Positions 24,170 through 35,906 of a DNA stretch of 64,000 bases are shown here, in pieces (position 1 is the stretch's first letter; the number at the start of each line of letters is the position of its first letter). The notes under the pieces were generated by a model. It did not search any database, was not told the DNA's origin, and saw only the letters and a list, made by a program, of their open reading frames with translations. The stretch is from Erythrocercus mccallii. Lineage: Eukaryota > Chordata > Aves > Passeriformes > Dicruridae. Location: assembly GCA_013397435.1 (NCBI GenBank), contig VZRG01000034.1, positions 1,042,315-1,106,314 of the forward strand. The letters are read 5' to 3'. The translations under genes and the position numbers were made by a program.

Positions 24170-24265
24170 CCTCAAGCAGAACTAACCAAAAAACCACAAC
24201 AAAACTCAGCAAACACCACCAATATACAGACACACACACAACCCAACAACAACAAAAAAAGAAAC
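24170..24265. repeat. A/C-rich low-complexity tract with (CA)n
   Basis: About 90 bases almost free of T and G, including a short ACACACACAC run and repeated CAACAA. On the other strand it reads as a G/T-rich tract. Confidence 0.75.
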
Positions 24266-24895
24266 CAAGGCTGTGAAGGGAGTCCCACAGCAGAGGGTAC
24301 CATTGCTGTTGATGTGTTATCAGCAAGTGGAATGACAATCAATATTCTTCAACACAGCTTTAAGAGCTTGGACACAGTGTGAATAGAAACAGGTTATTTA
24401 ACTGCTGTACTGCACATGAGGATATAAGAATTTCCTAACCCAAGCAAAAAAGCCAGTAACCGTTCAGACTGTACTGCTGTTAACAAAGAGGTAGAATTTG
24501 GAGACATAGAAATTAATTACTATGGGGTTTTGAGTATTAAAGTTTTAACTCCTTTGCCTGTGAAATGAGGGAATGGATAATTATTTTTTAAAAGCTTTTT
24601 AGGAGGGAACAAAAAGTAGCAAGCCACACAATTGTGAATTCTATAGTTTAATATTCATTATCCAGTGCCTTCTGTAGATATGAACCACACTACTAATCTT
24701 AGTATTTTCCCTGTATGAACTTGCTCTTTAGCACTTTCTAAGTACATACTAGACTGTTTTTACAAATGGAAAGCATTTGTAAAACCTTAAGACTGAAGCC
24801 CCTGGTTTCCACTCCTGCTTTGGCAACTGGTCTGGTGGAAGACTTTGAATACATTTCTGCACCTCATGTGCCTCATGTCCTAAATATAGATGAGA

Positions 24896-24948
24896 TTATT
24901 TTTATATTTTTATATTTTTAATATTTTTATATTTTTAATATTTTATAG
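24896..24948. repeat. (TATTTT)n low-complexity tract
   Basis: Seven or so imperfect copies of TATTTT and related AATATTTT units. Confidence 0.85.
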
Positions 24949-27900
24949 TACGTTGAGATCTATGGATGCATCAGAATGTATGAATAAAACACAGTAATCT
25001 CAATGGGTATAATCATAGAAGCTCAAAATACCTCTTGTGTTCATTGAACTTAATGTAAAATTGTGACCACAAGCAGCAGTCGTATCACTTTGTTACCACC
25101 AGTCGTATTTGCTGATTTGCAAAAGAACTGCCGTGTCAAAGACTGACTCAGCCTAGTAGTTTGGACATCACTTACCTGTGTATCTGGTAGTATGCAGTGA
25201 TTATTTTCTTTCTAGTACAACAGGCATTAATTTTTCTTGACTATCACAGCTGGAATTTAAAAATACCTTGTTGATTTTAATTTTGAACAAATCAATTACT
25301 CTTTCTATCAATGAATTCTTACATCTCAATGAGACAAGGCTGAGGTAATAAAAGAAATGGGCCTCACCGTAAATTCTGGATCAATCTGAATTAGTGTGAT
25401 GGTTAGCTTTTTTATTTAAGATCATACACAAATATTACCTGCAAGAAAAGGATCTCTTGGGGGCCCCAAGATGATTTTTCTTTTCCAATTGTTGAGATCC
25501 TTCTCATATGCTCAGATGTCTAGATTTTTTTCTACCCTCCATGAGAACAATGACCAGACTCCTAAAGTGCCAGCTTCTGGTTTTCAAAATCTGTGAATCA
25601 TATCCTGGGCAGCAGAGCATAGCTATGTATGCCTTAAGTGCCTCATGCATACATGCTTGCACTAATCAAAAAAATCAGTCCATAATCCAGCAGGAGTTAA
25701 TTACCTACTTTATCCACATTACCTGATAAATAGCTTTAACATGACTAAGTTTTGTGAATAACATATTTTCATTTCCTTTACAGCCCCCCAAAAACTTCCT
25801 GTTTGCAAATTCAGGCCTCTCTTCTACCAAAGTGTTACCCTGCAAGCCTTTACACCATCTGTATAGTTAGTATATAGGAAACCATGCTATTAGCAATATG
25901 AGGCCACACAAACGTGTAAAACCATGTATCCTCCCCCTTCCCCAGTCTCAGCTTCCCTTGTTTTTCCCCTGTGGCATACAGTCTCTCAGACCAAATTTGC
26001 TCAGAGAGGTGTCAGGCAGTGTAGGAGGTTGAGGTGCTGTGCTTCTAATGATTTTCTCCTCCACTTTGCCTACTGGTTTTCCTACTGCTCTGTCCCCTGG
26101 TGCCCCTGCTCTTGCCACCTCACCAGGGTGTTGAAGGCTCATCAGATGTGATTGCAGCCATGCACCATGTTCCTGCTGCAGAGGGGGTTTTTCTTCACTC
26201 TGCTGTTGAGAAGAAGGGCATAAGTCAGCCTTAGCATTTAAATGTCTTGAGTGCTGTAGAAAAAGACATGGACATCATGTGCAGGATAAATGGAGTGGGG
26301 AGGACAGGTTATTAATGATATAAGAACTGTTTAGCTGGCACGCAGTCATGTATGCACTTAAGAATTTTTTTTTGGTGGTTATGAGGAAGGGCCAAGTGGT
26401 GTTTGCCCATATAGTCAGGAGATGATAGGAAATACTGTTTGAAGGGGCAAGGACAATTTCCCAGCTGTGGGCTGCTTGCTGAGCACTGAGTACAGCAGGC
26501 ATCTGGGCAGCACTGCAGCGTGCCCAGGCATGTGGCTTCTGCAGCCCCTGGTCACCAGGGCTAAACAAATAGGTGGATTCAAATTAACAGAGGTGGATAA
26601 CAGTAGAGAGCAAGAGTTGAATTTTCAGATAATGCAATAGTTAATCTTTTCATGAGGATCTGATACCTTTTGAAATACTGTTTAAAATGGGAACAAAGCA
26701 GGAATTGTCACTCTTGAACAAGTGTCCACTGGTCATTTCCAGGGGGCTGAGTTCTCAAATTAACATTTGAATTTTCTCCTTAATTTTAACATTTAATTTT
26801 CTTCTTTTACTTAGTAACTTGCCAAAACCACTGGATTTCAGATTTCCTGTTTGTCTAACTTCCCGTTTCACAATTGTTAGAAGGTTAAAGTCAATACTTT
26901 CTATTCAGGAAAAGATATTAGGTGCATCTGCTGTTACATACATCTGCTGCAACAAAATTACCTGGGTAAATACCTTCAGTATTAAGACTTCCTAAAAGCT
27001 GTAGAAAATTTGAGTTACATTCCATCATTTAACCATTCACTTCACCTTAACCATAGTCAACAGGGAACAGATGAAGACAGAGCAAGTCCTTTGTGTATGG
27101 CTGCATTATGTAGATTTCATGCAGAGACTCTGACTGCAGCTGAACATGTCATAATTAAGAAAATTCCTAATGTTAGGGTTTTTTTGCTATAATACTTTTT
27201 TGCTGAGGGTGGCATTTACAGAGTAATTTTGAAGTTCAGCAGGAAAAAAAAGATTGATCTTAAGTAGTTTTGTTCCACTTACTAATTTTTAAAGTTATTA
27301 TTCTTTGTTCTGTTCGGTTTTTTTGAGATCTCAGTCAAAAACACTTTATGTGAGATGTGGTTCCAGCCACTATGATTATAGGTTTTTTGGATTGTTGAGC
27401 AAAGTGGAGGTGTTAACAAGAGAGGGTCTCTGATGTGGATGAAGTTATGCTAGAGCTTAGAGTGCAGTCTGTTCTGATGAAGAATGAGTGGGAACAGTGC
27501 TGGAGGACGATGGTGATACTGGAGACTGGGATAAAATGGATGAGTGAAATAAGAACAAACATGCACATGAGAAGGAAGGGGTTACTCTTCAAATTGAAGG
27601 TAAGAATACAAGCCCAGAACATCAGTACGTGGCAAGCAGTGGAGCTGTGCATGCCCCAGTTTTCATGTTGAATAACAAAGCAAACCTGAGGTAGTGCTAG
27701 CACTAGTTTTCAGGGTTTTGTGTGAAGATAGCATCATACTGAAGGACCAGTGTTTTAGGTAAAGAAGGAAATCATGGATATATGTCCAAAAGGGGAAAAA
27801 AAACCACTTGAGAGAGGTGAATTTGAGTTAAGAATTAGCTAAAACAAGCATGAATTTTAGCAAAATATTTTCTTCTGTTTCTTGATTCTTTCTGCTTTCA

Positions 27901-28179
27901 GGGAACCATGACTCCATGTTCTTTATGGAGTCATTAAAACTATCAACTAACTTGGTCCATGTCCAATGCAGTTGAAATTATCAGCGAGGTGATAGAAAAA
28001 ATGCACCAGTTCCATCAGAAAAGATGAAATTTTAACTCCTGATTTGTATTTCCTGAACAAACAAAGTTATTTTGTATTGCAAATCTCAGGAAAAAAAACC
28101 CTCTGCAAGACTGTTAGGTGGATAAGAAGGGGTTGTATGGTCACATCCAGAGGGAAAAGAGAAGCTTTGGAGTTACCTA

Positions 28180-28515
28180 ATTGTGCCTGTCTGACACCTA
28201 AAGGGAGTCTGCAAGAAAGGTGCAGAGAGACTATTTATAAAAGTATTTAAGGATAGGACAAAGGGGAATGGTTTCAAACTTTAAGAATAGGTTTTGGTTT
28301 TAAGAGGGAATTCTTGGAAGACGGTGCTAAAGGTCACCCAGAGAAGCTGTGGATGCCCAAGCCTTGGAATGTTCAAGGCAAGATTGGATGAAACTCTGAT
28401 CTACTTGGTCTAGTGGAGGGTGTCCCCACCCATGGCAGGGGGTTTAGAACTCTGGTCTTAAAAATCCCTTCTAATCCAGACCATTCCGTGATTCTATGAT
28501 TCTGTGATTCTCCTT
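28180..28515 (+). repeat. CR1 LINE, 3' UTR with intact terminal repeat
   Basis: Ordered CR1 blocks are visible: CACCTAAAGGGAGTCTGCAAG, GATAGGACAAAGGGGAATGG, CACCCAGAGAAGCTGTGGATG, CCCCACCCATGGCAGGGGG, and the end CATTCCGTGATTCTATGATT followed by CTGTGATTCT. The terminal short tandem is the hallmark of avian CR1 3' ends. The copy is 5'-truncated and carries no ORF2. Confidence 0.93.
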
Positions 28516-31500
28516 GTGGTAATGCAGACCTCTCAGTCATAAATCACACTGTCTGTTTTTCAAAAGCCTTTTTGGAGCCTTCTCCAACCATACAAAATTA
28601 ATGTTAAAAGACTACCAAGTGTTTATTGGTGGCAGAAATTGTGATTTGGATTAACATATATAATGTGGTTTCACTGAACCTAGGGAAACAAATAGGTTTG
28701 CATTCTAAATCCTTCTGCTTGTACCAGGAGATGGAACACTTGGAACTTATGCAGAAATTAAAAATGTGATTCTTTTCACTCAGCATCTTCTATTACTCCA
28801 AGAAGTTACAATTAGTAAGTCTCTCTTACAGTAATTTACAGAGAAGATAATGCCCAAGTATGGGACATTTCATTTTAAGGAGTGTAAGAGATGACGTTCA
28901 GTCTTCTCTCAGTACTTTCCATTTTTCAGAAGACATTCAGATAACCTGTATGAAATATCACATGGGGTAAGACTGAATGTAGCTATCAATGCTTCAGTGC
29001 TTGCATTGGTCATGAAACTGGCATTTAGAGTTCTCACTGCCCTGAGAACTAAATGTTCCCCACTGCTTCTAACTTAATAACCTGAAGTTATAAAATGTTT
29101 CATGGCAAGTGCACTGAAAATGAAACTGCAAAATGTCCAGTTTGTTGTTAGTCACAATCTATCTTACCCTGTCAAGAGGCCCATCTATGGAGCTGTTTGG
29201 AGCCAGTATTCAAAAGCCAACTTGTCTTCCATTCAGTGAAAAATGAGTGTTGGTAAATGAAACATTGCACTTGTAAATTTTTGGCTAATCAGATATTTTT
29301 TGTCAAATGAACTGATATAAGATAGAAAAAGTTGATCTTACAAGTTTCAAATCAGATTCTAGCAGTGTTGTAGTCCCATCTGTGTCTCTTTTTAGCCACT
29401 GGCACTAATTTTAGACATACCAAAGTCAAACATCTTAAAAAACATATACTTCTACCTATACAAAGTCGTGAAGTCCCTATAGACCCTGAATATGGTTTAG
29501 TGACATTCATTGTCACCCAATCAAGCCAGATGTTTCCAACTGGAATACAGACTAGTTTTAAATTAACCCAGTATGGCAAAAGTGCAGGCATCATAGGTCA
29601 AGGTTCAGCCTGAAATATTTACTCTACTTAAAAACGATTTTAAAAAAATAATAAAAATTGCCTGTAATCTTATCTGAAATGCCTCTCAGAGGCTCAGGGT
29701 GTTCAGAAAGGAACAGGACCAAAGAAAATATGCTTATTCAGTTAACTTTTCTTTTGGTCGCAATTGGAAATTAGTGTCTCAAGTTAGCATGCTTGTTTCT
29801 GACACAACTTTATCTCTTCCTTGCTCTTCTAGTGCTTGATTCTAAAATTCTTTCCCGAAGGGGCCTATACTGCTCACAGTTGGAAACAAAATGCCAAGAC
29901 AGATGGACTTTGGCTGTGGTCTAATACACTAGATCTTACATTTTTTTGCATTTTTTTTCTCATTACTAAACAGACAGGGTCAACCTAGAAATTAGAATAA
30001 GGTTCCAGTTATTAGATCTAAGAGGTTTTGGATCAGCTTTTTCTGTGGGATTACAGAGAGGGAAAATACTGTCCCATCTACTAGGTTGAACTTGTTAATT
30101 TTATAAGTATTTTGTGATGTGACCACATGTGACTTGAGGGGCAAGCCTTGCTAATCCTAGGAGCTTTCTTCATTCCAATGTTTTCTTATGTAAAACCGCC
30201 ACAACACACTGCTCCTTACAAGTCTCCTTTGCACCTCTGGAAACCAGGAATAAGGCTGTTTAAAGATGATGAGATGAATGCTGGCAGTAGAGATAGCAGC
30301 AATCTGCCTTTCTCTTGAGAATTAAACAACAAGATATATTCATTTGATGGCAGATGTCAAGTCATGGAAATTACAGATTAAAAATAATTTATGTAGGAAA
30401 CAGATTTTACATCTCTCAACTTCTATTTTGAAAGAGTGTCACATTAAAGCACCATCATATAAATGCATCATGGGAGCAAAGAATATGAGAAAGGCTGTGC
30501 ACTAACAATGACCTACATCCCGGGGCATACCAAACCCTCAGCAACATCAGACAACATCTTCAGAGTGGCCATTTAACTGTCAGCCACATGATTTGTAGCT
30601 GGCTGCAGCAAGGACTAAAAATGTAGCGTGTTAGACACACATTGCAGAGGAAGAAAAAAAGCAAAATAAATTGTCATCACTGAAGTTTTTTTCAGATTTT
30701 GACTTGAAAGTGGGGAATTCCCACTCACACTACCAATTTAATTGCAAACTGTTTATATAGCAAGGGCTCACTTTTTTTTCACTTCCTCTGAAGGAAAAAA
30801 ATAGGTGCCAGATATGAGAAGCACAGGTTAAAAATAAGTACTGCATAAAGGGGAGCACAATATCTTCATTGACTGTAGACTATCAACTCAGACAGAAACT
30901 CTAAGCCAAGGAAGGAGACACACCTATGAACCAGTTCTGGCCCTGAGAAACTGCAATTATTTTGTAATTAGAGTCTTTTCAGTCCTTAAACTACTTGATG
31001 TTCTTCCTGCTGATTCTGCTCAGCTACTGTAAACCCTATGATCAGTGGCTTTCAGGTGTCTCTTCAATGCTGTCCCTGTAGTGTCTTCCTTCCTGTGGTT
31101 TCATTCTTGCCTTGTGGAGTGCTGGGTAAAGTTGCACAGGGAGGGGGGACCATCAGCTTGGAAATGTGTTTCTGGCTCTCTTTGTTGAGGAGAGGGAAGC
31201 AGAAATTCTGATGTGATGAAGCATCATGTCTGGTATGCAATCAGTATCGTTTTTCTGTTTTTAAAGGAAACCTGCCCTGTGTCCAGGAATGGGGGGTAGT
31301 AGCCATTGGTGTGTGGGCAGACACTTCAGAGTTGGGAGTACAGACAGATGGTATGTTGAAGATATGCATGAGAGAACTTGTAGACCACTGAGACTTGTAG
31401 ACTGCTCTGAGAAATTTCTGTGTTATTCCTGTTGCTGCAGTATGTTGTTGCTGGTCATTCAGTATCTGATTCTAAGAGTGCGTCTGCTCTTCCCCTGGAG

Positions 31501-31880
31501 TTAGCAGCTGTACTGTATTTGGGTAGCATGTCTTGTCCTCAAGGGCACTGTTTTTTCTAAAGGTCAGGAGATAGGATTCAGAAAAAAAACTTTCTAACTT
31601 CAGTAGTTAGAAAAATCCATTATTTACTGGATGTTCTTGCATTTCTCCATGAAATATTTCTGCTGTTGTTGGATGTTTTGAATGATGTCATGAAGAGAAC
31701 TGTTTCACTGCTATCACAGCTGAAATGTATCTAAGTTTCCTGCCTCTGGTCCTTAATGCCAGGCACTGCTCTGTTACTTTGTTGGTAATTTTTTCAATGA
31801 TCCCTCCTATTATTAATACCCTGAGAGAAAGGCAGCAATGTTTTCTTGCCCCTGACAGCCTTGTCAGACAAAGGTAACTG
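28516..31880. other. Intergenic region, part 2
   Basis: AT-rich sequence without a recognisable exon or repeat family. Short A-runs and T-runs are the only low-complexity features. Confidence 0.6.
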
Positions 31881-31891
31881 TAAACTACAGC

Positions 31892-32650
31892 CTATGCTGT
31901 GAGCCTTATAATGCCCTCTAAGCCTGCATTCTTTGGGATGGGGGTGAGGCTTACTAGATGGTAGTTTTCCAGGTCCTCCTTTTCCTTTTTGAAGATGGAA
32001 GTAACATTGGCATTCCTCCAGTCATCAGGCACCTCTCCCCTTCTCCATGATTTTTCAAAAATGATGGGAGAGTGTCTTAACAACATGTTACAGCACCCAT
32101 GGATGCATCCCATCAGGGCCCATGGATTTATGGGTGTTAAATCTATCTAGCTGATCTCAAATTCAACTGTCTATGATGAAAGGGAAGTCTTCTTTTCTCT
32201 AGTATTCCTCTCTTACCAGGACAGGGACTCCTGAGGGCCAGCCTCAGCAGTAAAGACTGAGGCAAAGAAGGCATTCAATAATTCCACCTTCTCTGTGTCT
32301 TCCATCACCAGGACACCCATTTGATTCTGCAGCAGCCCCATATTTTCCCTAGTCTTCCTTTTGCTGCTGATGTACTGGTGGAAGCCCTTCCTGGCATCCC
32401 TTGCCAATCTGAATTCCTCAAGTGGGTCTTCCTCTATGGATGCCTGCATACAAGGTTCCTATAGTTCTCCCATGTGGCCTGTCCCTTTTTCCACATCCCA
32501 TAAATTTCTTTCTCTGCTCATCCATGCAGATCTCCTGCCTACTTTGCTTGATTACTTGCTTGCTGGAATACACTGGAAGTGATGCTTCAATATTGACCAG
32601 CTGTCTTGGCCTCCCCTTATCTTCTAGAGCCATAAGCCACAGGGTTTCTC
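31892..32650 (-). mobile_element. CR1 LINE ORF2 fragment (reverse transcriptase N-terminal part), inactive
   Basis: Three minus-strand open pieces belong to one CR1 ORF2 in order. The 32633-32418 piece has GRPRQLVNIEASLP; the 32449-32213 piece has EFRLARDARKGFHQYISSKR and LLNAFFASVFTAEAGPQE; the 32113-31892 piece has VPDDWRNANVTSIFKKEKED and NYHLVSLTP. The last is the start of the reverse-transcriptase domain (family form: DWR.ANV.PIFKKG...NYRPVSLT). The reading frame is broken between pieces and the catalytic region is absent, so it is a dead fragment. Confidence 0.92.
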
Positions 32651-32697
32651 TAGGGGTGCTTGTTACTTGTTTAGTTTCTGGTGACTAAAATGAGCTT

Positions 32698-32790
32698 TCA
32701 GTACAATGGTTTGAGTTGGAAGGAACCTTAAAGACCATGTAGCTCCAATCCCCCAGCCATGGCCAGAAACTACCACACAGCATAAAGAAA
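32698..32790 (-). repeat. CR1 LINE, 3' end fragment
   Basis: The plus strand reads ACAATGGTTTGAGTTGGAAG, GAACCTTAAAGACCATGTAG and CTCCAATCCCCCAGCCATGG, the reverse complement of the CR1 3' end. It lies directly beside the CR1 ORF2 fragment, in the same orientation. Because its 3' end faces the 5' side of that fragment, the two are separate insertions. Confidence 0.87.
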
Positions 32791-35700
32791 CTATGGATTT
32801 AATCTGCTAATTATCAGATGTCATTCTATAGGCATTTATTTATCAAATAAAACCACCCAAGACATGAATGTATATATTGTCGCAGTAAAACATGCAGGGA
32901 GGCAAACAAAGGACAATCAGGGGTAAGTGGGAACTAAATTCACATACACTACAATGCATATACTCTATTTCAAAGCTATAATTCACAACTGAAGGTTCAC
33001 TGGTTTTCTATACAAAAGTCAAAGCAAGAAGTTTTCTGCAAAGGTTTCTTAAAAGCCCAAGCCTGAGAAAGAAGTCTTTGACAAGGATTTAATCAAATTC
33101 TTTAGTGGTGGTTCTGGCATCATTGCAAAAGTAAAATCACTAATTTTCATATTAGCAGCTATTCTCTAAATAATTTAAACATAATGGCAAAATCCTACGT
33201 GTACTGAAAGATTTCAAAAGGGAGATGAATCCATGCACCCAAATTGACACAAAAAGTTTCAAGTTTTATTTTGAAGATTTGATTGTTTATCTCAAATGCA
33301 CAATGAGTATTATGGCTTGGACATCTCTTTTCTGCAATTATGTTCAGTAGTTAACTTGATCTACCAAAGCAAGTTCTCTTTTCAGAGGAATTAAAATGCA
33401 GTCTATTTTAAGAGAGAAAGAAAAATTATGAGGAGGATCAGATGCTTTTTAAAAGCTCATTTAGGGAAAAGAAAAGGTAATTTAATACTTTGTAATGTCT
33501 GAAAGGCTGGATTTAAGGCAAAATTACTAGCCAGTTTAGATTATTTTAGCACTAATGGAATGAAATTTTCCTATTTTTTTTATAGCTAAGTCTGTAATGA
33601 GGAGATTCAAGCTGACTGAAAGTAGTAAATAGATTATAAGTGCGTTTTGTGAAATTGGAGAAAAGATACTTTATTTTTATGTATATTACATTAAACTATC
33701 AAACAGCCTTCAAAAGTTGTTTTTCAGATGGTAAAAGATCTTGTCCTCTTCCTTTACTTCTCATATTACATACTTCTACATAAGGTTTTTGGTGTGTAAA
33801 CATATATAAAATGCAGAAAACAATGAGAAGGTACACATGAGGAAAATTTTCAACTTTTTTCTTCCTCCTTAAAACAGAAGGAAATGGGGAAAATGCAGTA
33901 AAAGCTGTAAATACTTAATAGGAAATTTAATTGTGACTAAACCAAATTTGGTTTTCTATAAGAAACAGATGGAAAAATTCCCATCTGTTTACCAAGAAAT
34001 GCTGAAACTTGTCTTTTGAGTTAGTTACTGATATTTTTCTTTATTTCAAAAGACTAATATTTAGGACGTGGCTTCCCCCTTCATGGAATAGAAGGAAGAC
34101 TTATTAATGTCAATACATAAGGATGCACATTCCCTTCCGGTCCACTGTGTCTTTGAAAACAACTCTTTATCTGAATGTTGGCAATCCAAAGATTGCATGA
34201 AATCTTAAGATAATGTGCATTTACAATCTGCTAAGTATAAAATGTAAGAACAAAAACAGTGAATAAACATTTTTGTTTGCATAACATATCTGTATTGTGC
34301 CAAATTACAACCAACTTAAGAAAATATTTTAGTCACACCAGATAAAACATATATTTTTTTTACATTCACCCAGTGGCAAAATGCTATGTAAACTCTGTCT
34401 AGAAGATCTATCAACTTGTGTTCCAACTCTCCTCTCTCCTTTTTAATAATTTGTACTACTGTCAGTGTTTATGTGAACCTTTTCCTCTATCACCAACATC
34501 ACTGACATTGTTCAAGTGGCAGCAGGGTCAATATGGTCAGTAGGGGGTTCTGTATATTCTCTGAATGTACATAGTTTTCTTTGCTGTTCAGTGCTGTCAG
34601 CATAATCCAATGAAGATTGCAGATGGTTGCTATAGCTTTTCACAAGATATTTTATTTCACTGATTCTAAACCCACTTGTCTTCTCATTTATTTGTTTTCT
34701 TTCTTGACTCTGCAGAGTTAGGACTAAGGAACCCGACTAAAGGATGAGTGGGGAAAGAATGGGTAAGAGTGGGTATTGGGGCATAGCTTTTTCTAGTAGA
34801 AGGGATTAATGGAGTAAAACCTGTAGAATCTCCCTAGACAAAAAGGATTCAAACATATTACACCACATAATTTCTCCTCACCCTCTACCTCCTACTTGTG
34901 AATCTTCCTTCAGTATTCTTAAGAAGGAAATGGTTTTTTGCTTTCCTTGTGGTAGATTTATTTTATACTAATTTTCAAGAAGCATTGGAATAAGAAGGGA
35001 GAGCTTTAGCCAGAATTAATAAGCACCATTCAGCTAACAAGAGAATGCAGTTGTTTAGAACCTGAACAAGGCTGTGCCTGTCTAGCACATGGCCACAGAA
35101 CAAGTGAGGGGAACAAGGGAATCCTGATTCTTCAGCTAAATTCTTCACCACTACCCTTCATTTAAATATAAACAGTACTTCTGCATTTAGAGAGGGAGAG
35201 AGAGGTGTATGTAGCCAAGGATCATGTTTGGACATTGTATTTGATAGGGCAAGAAAGTAGGAGCTTTGACTCGCTTTGCTGGGAGCCTGTACATGCACAA
35301 CCCAAAATAATCTTGTTCCCTAGTCAATTAATTTAAAAGGTTTTCTATATAGGATAAGGAAAAAATAATTTCTTGGAATACTTAAGTAGGATAACTTATT
35401 TTAAGAAAAGTAAACCAAAATATTTACGAGATTTTCTTATTCCTCACAACCTGTAGGCAACATGCATGTAATACCCAACCAAATATTAAATTGACAGTAT
35501 ATTAGAAAACTTTGAAACAGTAGAGTTTATCAATGAATGGTCTGTAAAAGTTAGTTTAACTGGAGCAAAAGCAAAGGGTTTTTTTTAACCATTTAATAGG
35601 ATAAATTAAAGAGACAATGCTATTATCACTCTCTATTTGTGAAAAAAATCATGAAAATATCTGATACTGAAATTACTTCAATTTTTTTTTCTTCCTGTTG

Positions 35701-35875
35701 ATTATGAGATCAAATAACACTAAATACCTGTGCAGTGAGCACTATGCAAACCTGTTAACATTATTTTAAGGAGACAGGGTAGCCCAAAACTTATAGAAGA
35801 AAAAACACTCATCACTCAAAAAATTGCACATTGTACTTGGTAATGTACTATATGCAGTAGATGTTGCTATGGAAG

Positions 35876-35906
35876 TCTCAATATTCTTAATATTCTTAAT
35901 ATTCTT
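35876..35906. repeat. Short tandem repeat, unit AATATTCTT
   Basis: Three head-to-tail copies of a nine-base unit AATATTCTT. Confidence 0.85.

Larger units (their letters stand above)
21821..28180. other. Intergenic region downstream of QDPR, part 1
   Basis: I find no coding exon here. It contains a CR1 3' fragment at 23.05 kb, an A/C-rich low-complexity tract at 24.17 kb and a (TATTTT)n tract at 24.9 kb. The remainder is AT-rich unique-looking sequence. Confidence 0.7.
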
